Shown piece after piece: positions 20,935 to 28,048 of a stretch of 43,827 nucleotides of DNA. Every line of letters starts with the position of its first letter. Position 1 is the first letter of the stretch. Both the position numbers and the translations under genes were made by a program. Source of the stretch: a virus. The stretch is from the IMG/VR virus record IMGVR_UViG_3300023118_000014, positions 1 to 43,827 of that record, one strand, 5' to 3'. The notes below the pieces were generated by a model. The model was not told the origin of the DNA. It worked only from the letters and a program-made list of their open reading frames with translations, and ran no database searches.

Positions 20935-21114
20935 ATGTGGGCGGCAGCAGCGATGCTTGTATGGGCCATTGGAGCATACTTCTTGTTCGCCATGTTTGCA
21001 TGTTTAGCCGTCCGTCACCCCGGCGAGACAGCGGCCAACCAGATGCAGCAAGCGGCCACTTGCATTGTCCTTACGGTCGCATTCTTCGCTCTAGCCGGAT
21101 GGATGTCGTCATGA
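20935..21114 (+). CDS. small two-helix membrane protein, 59 aa
   Basis: ATG at 20935, six bases after the preceding stop; the TGA overlaps the next ATG (ATGA). Two hydrophobic helices are visible: AAAMLVWAIGAYFLFAMFACLAV and ATCIVLTVAFFALAGWM, joined by a short polar loop (RHPGETAANQMQQ). The gene falls below common ORF-length cut-offs. Small membrane proteins expressed from lysogenic operons can act in superinfection exclusion; this is a guess from position. Confidence 0.62.
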   Translation: MWAAAAMLVWAIGAYFLFAMFACLAVRHPGETAANQMQQAATCIVLTVAFFALAGWMSS

Positions 21115-21278
21115 ACACCCAGCAGCAAGCCGACCAAATGTTAGCTCAATGGCAGTTCGAGCGCGCCAAGGGCATCAAGCCGGAAGACCGGCTCCGTCAG
21201 GACAACATGTCAGAGCGAGAGTGGGAAGAAGAGGTTTGGCTGATCGAGCTCCACGTGAGCCAAGAGGACGCGCGATGA
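21111..21278 (+). CDS. hypothetical helical protein, 55 aa
   Basis: ATG overlaps the preceding TGA and its own TGA overlaps the next ATG, both as ATGA. The sequence is hydrophilic and helical (NTQQQADQMLAQWQFERAKGIKPED..SEREWEEEVWLIELHV). No family recognised. Confidence 0.6.
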   Translation: MNTQQQADQMLAQWQFERAKGIKPEDRLRQDNMSEREWEEEVWLIELHVSQEDAR

Positions 21279-21448
21279 TGGGTGTTCATCTGCTTATGTA
21301 TTCGTCGATGACCTACAGCAACTATCTCGCCTACTGCAACGCATGGTGGACGGCTAATCCCGATCGGGAAGCTGCGACAAACGCTCAGCGTGAGCTTGAT
21401 CTTTCAATCGCTGGATTGGCTGACGGCGCCGGCATCGTGTTCGGATAG
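21275..21448 (+). CDS. hypothetical protein, 57 aa
   Basis: Starts in an ATGA overlap at 21275. Tyr-rich N-terminus (LLMYSSMTYSNYLAYCNAWW), then a helical part (DREAATNAQRELDLSIAGLADG). The middle recalls short phage peptides without assigned role. Support comes from coupling. Confidence 0.52.
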   Translation: MMGVHLLMYSSMTYSNYLAYCNAWWTANPDREAATNAQRELDLSIAGLADGAGIVFG

Positions 21449-21501
21449 TCCGGCCGTCTCAATCCAACAGTGAAACACCACTAGATCAAGGGGTAATACC
21501 A

Positions 21502-21720
21502 ATGCCGAAGTACAGGATCGACTGGAAATCTTGCAGCCAGTGGGCTGGTACCGAGAGAACCATGGATGAAGGCGAGGAACTTTACCTCACCAAAGAAGAG
21601 GCCGAGGCAGCGCTGGAGGAATTTCGGAACGATGCCGACCTTCAGATGGATCTGCATCACGCGGCCGTTGAAGATCAGGGTGTCGAGGGCTGGATGGAAG
21701 TCGTCAAAGTGGACGAGTAG
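21502..21720 (+). CDS. hypothetical acidic protein, 72 aa
   Basis: Sequence: PKYRIDWKSCSQWAGTERTMDEGEELYLTKEEAEAALEEFRNDADL. Beta strands at the start precede an acidic helix and a final strand. The K-EAEAAL-EFRN helix resembles single-domain phage proteins with a beta-beta-alpha fold. No SD is strong (AAGGGG at 21487 is 10 bases away). Function unknown. Confidence 0.6.
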   Translation: MPKYRIDWKSCSQWAGTERTMDEGEELYLTKEEAEAALEEFRNDADLQMDLHHAAVEDQGVEGWMEVVKVDE

Positions 21721-21763
21721 TCCGGCGCTCATCTTGAGAGACGGCTGAACCATAGGGTTTCAA

Positions 21764-21967
21764 ATGAAAATCGAATGTGAAGTGAAGCAGATCATCGAAG
21801 ATGGGGACGAACTTTCCATCAGCTTGCGCGGTTGGTGGTCGTCCGACCCAGACGGGACGTATCTGCACCCGGTCGGCGAGATCAAGATCCCGTCAACCGC
21901 CGCGAACCGCAAGGCTTACTACATCGGCCGGCGCCTGTTTGTTGAGATCAAGCCAGCCCGTTCTTGA
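21764..21967 (+). CDS. hypothetical beta-rich protein, 67 aa
   Basis: KIECEVKQIIEDGDELSISLRGWWSSDPDGTYLHPVGEIKIPSTAANRKAYYIGRRLFVEIKP has alternating strand residues like a small OB- or SH3-type barrel. Weak SD. No catalytic motif. Plausible stand-alone gene in the small-gene operon. Confidence 0.6.
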   Translation: MKIECEVKQIIEDGDELSISLRGWWSSDPDGTYLHPVGEIKIPSTAANRKAYYIGRRLFVEIKPARS

Positions 21968-22001
21968 GGGACGGCAACCGCACTACACATAGGGGCAGGA
22001 T

Positions 22002-22373
22002 ATGAAAACGTTCGAACTACCAGTGTCAGATTGCGGGTGTTTCGTTGTTGGCTACATCACCGACGATACGGTCAGTAGCATGTTTACGCATCGACCAGGG
22101 CCGGCGCCGGAGTTTGGCGTGATCGTCTGGTACAAGGACGAAGAAGCAGCAAAGGCCGCCTTTAGGGCGGCGCAGGACGCCCACTGGACTACCGTCTCAG
22201 CGGACCGCGCAACCGTGGGTGCGGATGCGGTGAGGGACATCGTTGCGCGCTTCCACCGCAATGCTTGCTATCCCGACGCCATGCCGCACGAACTAGACGC
22301 CGTTGTCGCCGCCCTCTCCGCACCAGTAGCCGGGGAAAGCCCCGCCGCCCCTGATGGTGACGCACATGGGTAG
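22002..22373 (+). CDS. hypothetical protein with shared phage modules, 123 aa
   Basis: SD GGGGCAGGA precedes the ATG. The N-terminal half is beta-rich (FELPVSDCGCFVVGYITDDTVSSMF). The C-terminal half contains GADAVRDIVARFHRNACYPDAMPHELDAVVAALSAPVAGESPAAP. The ADAVR...LSAPVAG module occurs also in the 347-residue protein (29989-31032), so parts of these genes are related. The stop overlaps the excisionase-like start. Function unknown. Confidence 0.6.
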   Translation: MKTFELPVSDCGCFVVGYITDDTVSSMFTHRPGPAPEFGVIVWYKDEEAAKAAFRAAQDAHWTTVSADRATVGADAVRDIVARFHRNACYPDAMPHELDAVVAALSAPVAGESPAAPDGDAHG

Positions 22374-22632
22374 GGTGCTGGAACCCCGCGGATTGTCTAA
22401 GGACGCGGCAGCTGCCTATGCTGGCTGTGAAAGCCTTGCATCATTTAGTGACTGGATCCGGCGTGGGATTTTACCGGGGCCGATCCCTGGAACGCACAAA
22501 TGGGACAGGAAGGCCATCGATGCAGCTCTTGACCGTCTCTCTGGCTTGCAAGCTACAATCGCGCCCGAACTTTCCCCATTCGAAAAATGGAAGGCGGAAC
22601 AAGATGCGCGTCCCCTTGAAGGGCATTCATAA
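22366..22632 (+). CDS. excisionase-like small DNA-binding protein, 88 aa
   Basis: I start at 22366 (MGRVLEPRGLSKDAAAAYAG), which overlaps the preceding stop; an ATG 12 bases earlier is possible. The sequence LSKDAAAAYAGCESLASFSDWIRRGILPGPIPGTHKWDRKAIDAALDRL is a winged-helix MerR/Xis-type layout (LS---AA-Y-G-S----W---G--P-PI-G---WDR--ID-AL). It overlaps the integrase start by 29 bases, the standard xis-int arrangement. It would bend DNA at attP/attR and favour excision. Confidence 0.75.
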   Translation: MGRVLEPRGLSKDAAAAYAGCESLASFSDWIRRGILPGPIPGTHKWDRKAIDAALDRLSGLQATIAPELSPFEKWKAEQDARPLEGHS

Positions 22633-23641
22633 GACCACCAAGAAGCTCGCGGACGGTAGCACGAAAGATTACTACTATGTCGGCAAAGGCGGTCCTCGCA
22701 TCGATGCAGTCCCAGGGTCGCAAGAATTTATGCGGTTGTTTGCCGAAGCAAACGTGCGAAAGAAGCCAACTTCTGATACTATGCAGACGTTGATTGATTA
22801 CTTCAAGGACTCCGACGAGTACAAAACTCTGAGCATTCATAGCCGGCGATCTTACAACCAATATCTTGCACTCATAGGCGGGAAGTTCGGCACCATGCCG
22901 TTTGCAGCAATCGAGGACAAGCGCGCGCGAGGAGAGTTCAAAACTTTCCGCGGCAGCTTTTCCGCGAACCCGCGCAAGGCCGATTACATCTGGACGACGT
23001 TGGCGCGTGTGCTCTCTGTCGCAAAGGACCATGGCAAGATCAGTGTCAACGTGTGCGAGCGTGGCGGTCGGCTTTATGAAGCGGATCGGTCGGACATTAT
23101 CTGGCAGGCCGACGATATTCGGAAGTTCTGTGCCGTTGCATCTATCGAGTTGCAGGCAGCTTTGCTGCTGGCGTTGTGGACTGGGCAGCGGCAAAGCAAC
23201 CTGGTTAAGATGACGTGGAAAAACTACGACGGCACCTTTTTGCGGTTCAGGCAAACGAAGGCGCGGGGGCAGAAGGGTCGCCGGGTAACGATCCCAGTTG
23301 GCGCTCCTCTCAAGACCGCGCTGGACGCCGCACTTCAGGAGAAGCGAAACTCGGTGACGATCCTCACAAACAGCCGCGGCCTGCCGTGGACTGAGGATGG
23401 GCTACGGACCTCATGGAGCAAGGCGTTCGACAAAACTGACCTGGGCGATCTTCATTTCCACGACCTGCGAGGGACCGCCGTAACGCGCCTGGCGCTGGTC
23501 GGATGCACCGTGCCGGAGATTGCATCTTTCACCGGCCACTCCATGGATACGGTGCAACAGATCCTTGACGCTCACTACCTTGGCGGGCGCCTTGAGCTTG
23601 CCGAGTCCGCGATCAAAAAACTCAACGCAGTGTACGGATAA
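22604..23641 (+). CDS. int: tyrosine recombinase integrase
   Basis: 345 residues from the ATG at 22604; the frame is open 62 codons earlier but that part overlaps xis and reads as noise. Catalytic residues: Arg196 in TGQRQSNLVKM, Lys219 in RQTKARG, His286 and Arg289 in FHDLRG, His312 in FTGHSM and nucleophile Tyr325 in DAHYLGG. The N-terminal arm-binding part is 1-60, core-binding about 60-160. It recombines attP (immediately downstream) with a host tRNA-Lys gene. Upstream lies the excisionase-like gene with 29 bases overlap. Confidence 0.93.
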   Translation: MRVPLKGIHKTTKKLADGSTKDYYYVGKGGPRIDAVPGSQEFMRLFAEANVRKKPTSDTMQTLIDYFKDSDEYKTLSIHSRRSYNQYLALIGGKFGTMPFAAIEDKRARGEFKTFRGSFSANPRKADYIWTTLARVLSVAKDHGKISVNVCERGGRLYEADRSDIIWQADDIRKFCAVASIELQAALLLALWTGQRQSNLVKMTWKNYDGTFLRFRQTKARGQKGRRVTIPVGAPLKTALDAALQEKRNSVTILTNSRGLPWTEDGLRTSWSKAFDKTDLGDLHFHDLRGTAVTRLALVGCTVPEIASFTGHSMDTVQQILDAHYLGGRLELAESAIKKLNAVYG

Positions 23642-23740
23642 CGAACAAATGCTCCAAACCAAGCTCCAAACTGGCCTGTCCGGTCTAATCTTCGAAAGTC
23701 GGAAGGTTCTTAAAACCCCTTGCCTGTCAGAGGCTTGGAG

Positions 23741-23787
23741 TGGTGGGCGCACCAGGGCTCGAACCTGGGACCCGATGATTAAGAGTC
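23741..23787 (-). other. attP: attP core: 3' end of a tRNA-Lys(CTT) gene
   Basis: The minus strand reads the 3' part of a tRNA from the CTCTTAA anticodon loop to CCA: ...ACTCTTAATCATCGGGTCC-CAGG-TTCGAGC-CCTG-GTGCGCCC-ACCA. T arm and acceptor 3' strand are complete, the 5' half is missing. It lies 100 bases after the integrase stop, so integration would restore the host tRNA-Lys. The tRNA identity is seen in the sequence; use as attP is inferred from position. The surrounding stretch 23642-23905 contains no gene. Confidence 0.88.
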
Positions 23788-23905
23788 CCAAGACAGGCGC
23801 TGTAATCATTGGGCTTTTCTCCCAACTATACCAATTTTACCACAAGCAAAATCAACGGCTTGCAGGCGTTTTCCCAACCACCCCCGCCCACAGCGGGGTG
23901 GCGTG

Positions 23906-24112
23906 ATGAGCGGCATCCTCACCTCCGTCCATAAGGCCCGGGATGAAGCCGGAGCCACGTCGCCCAAGGGCCGGCGCCTCACCATCGTGTCGCAGATCGT
24001 GCAGACGCCTCCGGTCGATGACGACCAGGCACGGCGCCAGCGGGGCATCCTGCAGGGCGTTGAGCAGGACTTGCGCGGCCTCGTTGCTGCAGAGCGCGGA
24101 GGTGCGGCGTGA
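23906..24112 (+). CDS. hypothetical basic protein, 68 aa
   Basis: First gene after attP. Sequence: SGILTSVHKARDEAGATSPKGRRLTIVSQIVQTPPVDDDQARRQRGILQGVEQDLRGL. Helical and basic with no known domain. Coupled to the next gene by TGATG. Upstream lies a GC-rich hairpin (CCACCCCCGC...GCGGGGTGG at 23878-23901) without a T run. Confidence 0.55.
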   Translation: MSGILTSVHKARDEAGATSPKGRRLTIVSQIVQTPPVDDDQARRQRGILQGVEQDLRGLVAAERGGAA

Positions 24113-24453
24113 TGGCAACCCTCTCAAAAATCGAGCCGCAACCGCCGCGCGGCATCAAGTACATGCTCGGGGACGAGACGTGGCTTGCCCCCGCAGATCG
24201 GTCGCCCATGCGCCTCGAATGTGAAGAGTGGGGCAACCTAGGACCGATGGAGTTGAACGCAGAGATCAAGCCAAACAAGGCCGGCTTTCGCGTCAGGAAC
24301 ACAACCATCCTCGCACCGACTGGCGCTCTTGGCTTCACCGAGATCGATGGGGTCTATTTTTGGACCGACACCGATGTCTGGGGTCGCTCCGCTGCCGAAC
24401 GTGAAGCCCGCGCGCCCGGACCCCACCCCAACGATCTAAGCGGTGCAGCATGA
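24112..24453 (+). CDS. hypothetical protein, 113 aa
   Basis: Begins ATLSKIEPQPPRGIKYMLGDETWLAP and continues with beta-rich sequence (MELNAEIKPNKAGFRVRNTTILAPTGALGFTEIDGVYFW). No catalytic motif. The stop overlaps the C5 methyltransferase ATG (ATGA). It may be a partner or inhibitor of the methyltransferase; there is no direct support. Confidence 0.6.
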   Translation: MATLSKIEPQPPRGIKYMLGDETWLAPADRSPMRLECEEWGNLGPMELNAEIKPNKAGFRVRNTTILAPTGALGFTEIDGVYFWTDTDVWGRSAAEREARAPGPHPNDLSGAA

Positions 24454-25823
24454 GCGCTTATTACAACGAGATCGAACCCTTCGCCGCGGACTGGCTCCGC
24501 AGATTGATCGCTAAAGGACTGATCGCGCCTGGCGACGTTGACACCAGGAGCATCATCGATGTCCGACCCGACGACCTGCGATCCTATACACAGTGCCATT
24601 TCTTCGCCGGGATTGGCGGATGGTCCTACGCTCTCCGATCGGCCGGATGGGACGACGATCGATCTGTTTGGACCGGTTCCTGCCCCTGCCAGCCGTTCTC
24701 CCTCGCCGGCAAGCAAAAGGGCTTCGACGACGCCCGCCACCTCTGGCCCGTCTGGCGAGACCTTATCCGCGAGTGCGATCCTGCAGTCGTCTTTGGAGAG
24801 CAGGTTGCGAGCGCGACTGAATGGCTCGGACTTGTGCGAAGTGACCTGGAAGCCATGGGCCGCGCCGTGGGGGCAATGCCTATCCAAGCCGCGAGCGCGG
24901 GTGCGGACCATCTCCGCGACCGATACTGGTTTGTGGCTCACACCGAGTTGCCCGAGGGCAAACGACAGCGACGAAACGGCGGGGAAATTTTATCCGAGCA
25001 AGCAGCAGGTCGACATCATAGCGCAGGCAACCTGGGCCCTGACGGCGGCTCGGGATTGGCGTTCCGATCGGTCGCAGAAGTCGAGCGAGGAAATGTACGG
25101 GTCGAAAGGCCGGCCGCTGCCGCGCCAAATGCTGGAAGCCTCGCCTTGGCCAACTCCGACAGCGCGCCTCGGGGACGATCAGCGCGGGATGCCGAGCTCA
25201 GATCAGGGACTGAAGCGGTTCGAGAGCGGCCGACGCAATCTGGACGATGCAGTAGCGCTGTCAACTTGGCCGACAGCCAGCGTGTCGAACGCTCGCGGGA
25301 ACGGCTATCAGAACAGCAAGAACGGGATCACGCCGACACTTTCAGGAGTGACGGGAGCAGCGAGCTTTCCTGGGTCACTGGCGCCGACGGAAAAGCCAGG
25401 CGCGTTAAACCCGGACTTCGTTTGTTGGCTCATGGGGTACCCGGCCGAGTGGGTAAGTTGCGCGGATTCGGAAACGCCATCGACCCCCGCCCCGCGGCGA
25501 CGTTCATCGAAGCCGCCGACTACGCCATGAGCCTGCGCAGCCCTTGGAGCAAGAGCGCGGACCCCGCCACGTGCTGGGGCGCAGGATCGGGGAGAACCCC
25601 GATGAAGCAGGTCGGTGCCGTGACGCAGATTTCAGCAACTAAGCGACGCTTCCCGACCGACCCGGCCGGAGCGGCTCGCTGGATGCCAACGCTCCATGGC
25701 AAGATCATGAAGGTCGGCGGCTTAGCAGGGCTGCCTTTCGGCGGATTCGATACGCGCGCAGAAGCGATCGCTGCAGGCAGGCGTGCATATCTAACGCTCT
25801 CGCAGGATGGGGTGCTGTCATGA
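24450..25823 (+). CDS. C5 cytosine DNA methyltransferase (overprinted by a second ORF)
   Basis: 457 residues. Motif I FFAGIGGWSYAL (51-62), motif IV GSCPCQPFS with catalytic Cys80, motif VI-type VVFGEQVAS with Glu117 (EQV instead of ENV), motif VIII HLRDRYWFVAH (154-164), and motif X GFGNAIDPRPAATFIEA (about 338-354). The region between motifs VIII and X is low-complexity with LANSDS and NLADSQRVERSRERLSEQ stretches. Residues beyond 360 form an extra ~95-residue domain (MKVGGLAGLPFGGF..RAEAIAAGRRAYL). No restriction enzyme is visible nearby, so it is an orphan, probably for protection from host restriction. The +1 frame of bases 24559-25530 encodes a second recognisable protein. Confidence 0.92.
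   Translation: MSAYYNEIEPFAADWLRRLIAKGLIAPGDVDTRSIIDVRPDDLRSYTQCHFFAGIGGWSYALRSAGWDDDRSVWTGSCPCQPFSLAGKQKGFDDARHLWPVWRDLIRECDPAVVFGEQVASATEWLGLVRSDLEAMGRAVGAMPIQAASAGADHLRDRYWFVAHTELPEGKRQRRNGGEILSEQAAGRHHSAGNLGPDGGSGLAFRSVAEVERGNVRVERPAAAAPNAGSLALANSDSAPRGRSARDAELRSGTEAVRERPTQSGRCSSAVNLADSQRVERSRERLSEQQERDHADTFRSDGSSELSWVTGADGKARRVKPGLRLLAHGVPGRVGKLRGFGNAIDPRPAATFIEAADYAMSLRSPWSKSADPATCWGAGSGRTPMKQVGAVTQISATKRRFPTDPAGAARWMPTLHGKIMKVGGLAGLPFGGFDTRAEAIAAGRRAYLTLSQDGVLS
24559..25530 (+). CDS. overlapping +1-frame protein of the methyltransferase locus, 323 aa
   Basis: Nested entirely in the methyltransferase gene. It starts MSDPTTCDPIHSAISSPGLAD, contains TTIDLFGPVPAPASRSPSP and GETLSASAILQSSLESRLRARLNGSDLCEVTWKPW, then repeated WPTP/WLTP motifs (WLTPSCPRANDS, WPTPTARLGDD, WPTASVSNARG) and ends GALNPDFVCWLMGYPAEWVSCA. 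I know the SP-G-ADG-T-----DG-T-DLFG... and NP-FV-WLMG-P--W motifs from a phage family beside or overlapping C5 methyltransferases (recalled, not searched). An open frame of 323 codons with recognised family motifs argues against chance. Role unknown. Confidence 0.65.
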   Translation: MSDPTTCDPIHSAISSPGLADGPTLSDRPDGTTIDLFGPVPAPASRSPSPASKRASTTPATSGPSGETLSASAILQSSLESRLRARLNGSDLCEVTWKPWAAPWGQCLSKPRARVRTISATDTGLWLTPSCPRANDSDETAGKFYPSKQQVDIIAQATWALTAARDWRSDRSQKSSEEMYGSKGRPLPRQMLEASPWPTPTARLGDDQRGMPSSDQGLKRFESGRRNLDDAVALSTWPTASVSNARGNGYQNSKNGITPTLSGVTGAASFPGSLAPTEKPGALNPDFVCWLMGYPAEWVSCADSETPSTPAPRRRSSKPPTTP

Positions 25824-26011
25824 CCTTTTACGCAGAGGGTGGAGCCTCGTGGTCGGCTGATTGGAACGAGCACACCGCCATCTTCGATCCGCCATCCGCT
25901 GGCTATCGCGCAGCCAAACAAGCCAATTGCTTCGACTGCGGCCCCCAAGGCCACTGCCACATGAACTGCGGTCTCGCCGCCACCCCCAGCAATACGGGCC
26001 CAGGCTCATGA
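25820..26011 (+). CDS. small Cys-rich protein, 63 aa
   Basis: ATGA overlap with the methyltransferase stop and with the next start. The C-terminal part has ANCFDCGPQGHCHMNCG: C-x2-C...C-x3-C, a possible small zinc knuckle. N-terminus TFYAEGGASWSADWNEH. No family known. Confidence 0.62.
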   Translation: MTFYAEGGASWSADWNEHTAIFDPPSAGYRAAKQANCFDCGPQGHCHMNCGLAATPSNTGPGS

Positions 26012-26397
26012 CCAGCTCGCCCCAAATTGAATCGCGTCAGGTCATTCAAGAGGATCGCGAGTACGCGTCGGAACTTCTTGCCGACTTGAACAGTGGAGAT
26101 TTGCCACGCCTTGAGATCGCAGCGCGATGGTTTCGTAAGGCCCGCGTTGAACGCGCACTCTGCTCCGAGGCGGTGGACATAGGGCAAGCAGCGGACACAC
26201 TGCGAGATCAGTTTGAGGCATGGGCATCGCAGGACCATAGGAACTTGCAACCCCAAGAATGCGAAGACCGCGAGGACTGGAACAACCATTACTACGTCCA
26301 CGATTGCGATAACGAAGCCTTCATTGGCTGGAAAGCCGCACTCGCTGGGGGCGCAGGAACGCTGAGCCCCCAGCCCAACAACGGAGATTCAGCATGA
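26008..26397 (+). CDS. hypothetical protein, 129 aa
   Basis: The ATG at 26008 overlaps the preceding stop (ATGA). Acidic helical start (QVIQEDREYASELLADLNSGD), then LEIAARWFRKARVERAL and an acidic aromatic segment (EDREDWNNHYYVHDCDNEAFIGWKAALAGG). Ends in an ATGA overlap. No recognised domain. Confidence 0.6.
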   Translation: MTSSPQIESRQVIQEDREYASELLADLNSGDLPRLEIAARWFRKARVERALCSEAVDIGQAADTLRDQFEAWASQDHRNLQPQECEDREDWNNHYYVHDCDNEAFIGWKAALAGGAGTLSPQPNNGDSA

Positions 26398-26651
26398 GGT
26401 TCCGTCGATACTGCGTCACCGTGATGGATAATTGGACGCCGCTCCGGGAGTTCTGGACGCTCGAAGGCGCCAAGGAATTCTACCGGCAGCACCGCGCGTG
26501 CGCCAACGTCTTCAAGTGGGAAGACGGCAGTTGGCACTGGATGTGCGGGGCGAAGGATCTGAGCCCTGATCGCATTTTGTCCCCGCTCGATGCCGAAAAG
26601 CTCCGAACAAGAGCGCGGGATTGCGACACCCTGTCAGGAGATGCATCGTGA
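26394..26651 (+). CDS. hypothetical protein, 85 aa
   Basis: Beta-rich start (FRRYCVTVMDNWTPLREFWTLEGAKEFYRQHRACANVFKWEDGSWHWMCG). Reads like a small fold with two strands, a helix and two strands ending in the WEDGSWHW hairpin. The start overlaps the preceding stop, and its stop overlaps a GTG start. No family assigned. Confidence 0.6.
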   Translation: MRFRRYCVTVMDNWTPLREFWTLEGAKEFYRQHRACANVFKWEDGSWHWMCGAKDLSPDRILSPLDAEKLRTRARDCDTLSGDAS

Positions 26652-26878
26652 GCCGTCCTCATAAACCTCTTTCAACGATCTACTGCGGCAGATGCGATCA
26701 AGCGCGTCTTGCCGAATGTGACGAAACGGGCATCTACATATGCCCGGTTTGCCCGACAGAGTCTTGGAGGCCGACTCCCATGATGCTCGATGAAAGCGGC
26801 AATCGATCTATTTTTGATGACGTTGATGATGATTGGAGGGCCGCCTCGCTTCAGGGCACTTCGGAGATCAAGGCATGA
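26648..26878 (+). CDS. zinc-ribbon protein, 76 aa, GTG start
   Basis: I use the GTG at 26648, overlapping the preceding stop as GTGA. STIYCGRCDQARLAECDETGIYICPVCPTESW holds CGRC...CPVC, two CxxC pairs spaced about 16 residues for zinc, then an acidic tail (FDDVDDDWRAAS). Zinc-ribbon peptides in phage accessory operons can bind RNA polymerase or nucleic acids; the role here is open. Confidence 0.62.
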   Translation: MSRPHKPLSTIYCGRCDQARLAECDETGIYICPVCPTESWRPTPMMLDESGNRSIFDDVDDDWRAASLQGTSEIKA

Positions 26879-27111
26879 CGACACAATGCCCTTATGGCGA
26901 CGAGCACTGTCCGGTCATCACCGGCCCGCCCATGAAGGGCGGGGGCGACTGTCAGTACTGCATGACCGTGCTGTCGCCGGCTGACGTGGAGGCATTAACG
27001 CCCGATCAACAGCGATATCTGACCATCAAGCGGAGGGTATCGCCTATGCGATGGGGCGGCCCCTCGCTCATTCGAGCCGACCGCGCGCCCGAAGTAACAA
27101 AGGAGAAGTGA
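26875..27111 (+). CDS. zinc-binding hypothetical protein, 78 aa
   Basis: ATGA overlap at the start. N-terminal TTQCPYGDEHCPVITGPPMKGGGDCQYCMT has four cysteines (C-x6-C, C-x2-C). A helix EALTPDQQRYLTIKRR follows. Two genes around it are also Cys-paired, so a run of three zinc-type peptides lies here. Confidence 0.6.
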   Translation: MTTQCPYGDEHCPVITGPPMKGGGDCQYCMTVLSPADVEALTPDQQRYLTIKRRVSPMRWGGPSLIRADRAPEVTKEK

Positions 27112-27112
27112 C

Positions 27113-27295
27113 ATGAAATTCTCACCGCTCGTAGACGCCGCGCTGATTGAGAAGTTCGCCGACGATCGCTGCCCAAGCTGCGGCCTGAAATGGTGGCTGT
27201 CGCCGCCCGCGCACATCCCCGGCAGTAGCTGGGTTCGATGCGTCGAGTGCAAAGAAACGTTCGACCGCGACGCTACAGATGGAGAAGTGAAGTGA
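27113..27295 (+). CDS. zinc-ribbon protein, 60 aa
   Basis: Starts one base after the preceding stop. DRCPSCGLKWWLSPPAHIPGSSWVRCVECKETFDRD is a compact zinc ribbon (CPSC...CVEC, 20 apart) resembling the Com/rubredoxin-type small phage proteins. The stop overlaps a GTG start (GTGA). Confidence 0.65.
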   Translation: MKFSPLVDAALIEKFADDRCPSCGLKWWLSPPAHIPGSSWVRCVECKETFDRDATDGEVK

Positions 27296-27750
27296 CAGAC
27301 TTTTTGGAACTAGCCGAGAGATGCGAGACGGCGCCCGGGCCAGACCGAGAGTTGGATCTTGCGATCATCAACGGCATCACGTCGAAACCGGGATGGTTCT
27401 GGCACGATAAGATTGCAGGCATCATTTCGCGTGATGACTACGGCGCGAACGCCTTGGGCAATCCTCTATGCAGTCTGGAGGACTATACGTCCTCCATCGA
27501 CGCCGCGATAACGCTGGTCCCGGAAGGCTACGCGATCGATGGCTTCATGATTTGGCCCGGCCATCCGTCCACATTGACCGTACTCGGCACCATGCGACGT
27601 GAGTTTGGTCTAGACCGCACAATCGAGTGGACGCACACCGGCGGTGACGGGAAGTGGAAAACACAAGCCGCCACCCCCGCCCTCGCCCTTTGCGCCGCGG
27701 CCCTCCGTGCCCGCGCCGCCACCCCCGCCCAGTCCAGCAAGGGGGAGTGA
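27292..27750 (+). CDS. conserved phage hypothetical protein, 152 aa, GTG start
   Basis: GTGA overlap. LLELAERCE-type start (FLELAERCETAPGPDRELDLAIINGI), the middle LEDYTSSIDAAITLVPEGYAIDG, and the ending ATPALALCAAALRARAA form the signature of a very common alphaproteobacterial phage protein (LA-R-E---GPDRELD--IA...YTASIDAALTLVPEG...ATPALALCAAALRARAA). Function not known. Confidence 0.8.
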   Translation: MTDFLELAERCETAPGPDRELDLAIINGITSKPGWFWHDKIAGIISRDDYGANALGNPLCSLEDYTSSIDAAITLVPEGYAIDGFMIWPGHPSTLTVLGTMRREFGLDRTIEWTHTGGDGKWKTQAATPALALCAAALRARAATPAQSSKGE

Positions 27751-27751
27751 G

Positions 27752-28048
27752 ATGGCGACTATTAATCGGTCTGATTTTTATACCATCGTCTCCTGCATTT
27801 CCCGCTGTGCGGCGAATTGGAGCCACGAGGGCGTTGTCCTGAGTTTAGCGCGCGGCAAGGGCAACGAGGAAATGTCTGCCGGGTCGAGAGAGCGTTTCTG
27901 CGAGGAAATCCGGGGCTTTCTTCGAGACATCGAAGAGCCACCTAGACCGATATCAAAACCACATTGGTCAGATGAACGAGATGCCGACACAGCTAACCCC
28001 ACCCCCGCGTTCCTGCCTCAAGACAGCCAGAGAGACACGGATGCCTGA
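27752..28048 (+). CDS. hypothetical protein, 98 aa
   Basis: SD GGGGGAG precedes the ATG by 5-6 bases. TINRSDFYTIVSCISRCAANWSHEGVVLSLARGKGNEEMSAGSRERFCEEIRGFLRDIEE is helical with three cysteines; the C-terminus is disordered. No known family. Confidence 0.6.
   Translation: MATINRSDFYTIVSCISRCAANWSHEGVVLSLARGKGNEEMSAGSRERFCEEIRGFLRDIEEPPRPISKPHWSDERDADTANPTPAFLPQDSQRDTDA

Noticed and set aside
22418-22603. N-terminal extension of the integrase
   Set aside because: The extra 62 codons overlap the excisionase-like gene out of frame and do not look like an arm-binding domain.
23741-23787. functional tRNA gene
   Set aside because: Only the 3' half is present; no D arm or 5' acceptor strand, so it is an attachment core.
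24354-24941. 195-codon minus-strand ORF under the methyltransferase
   Set aside because: Antisense frame without motifs; the plus strand already has two better frames here.
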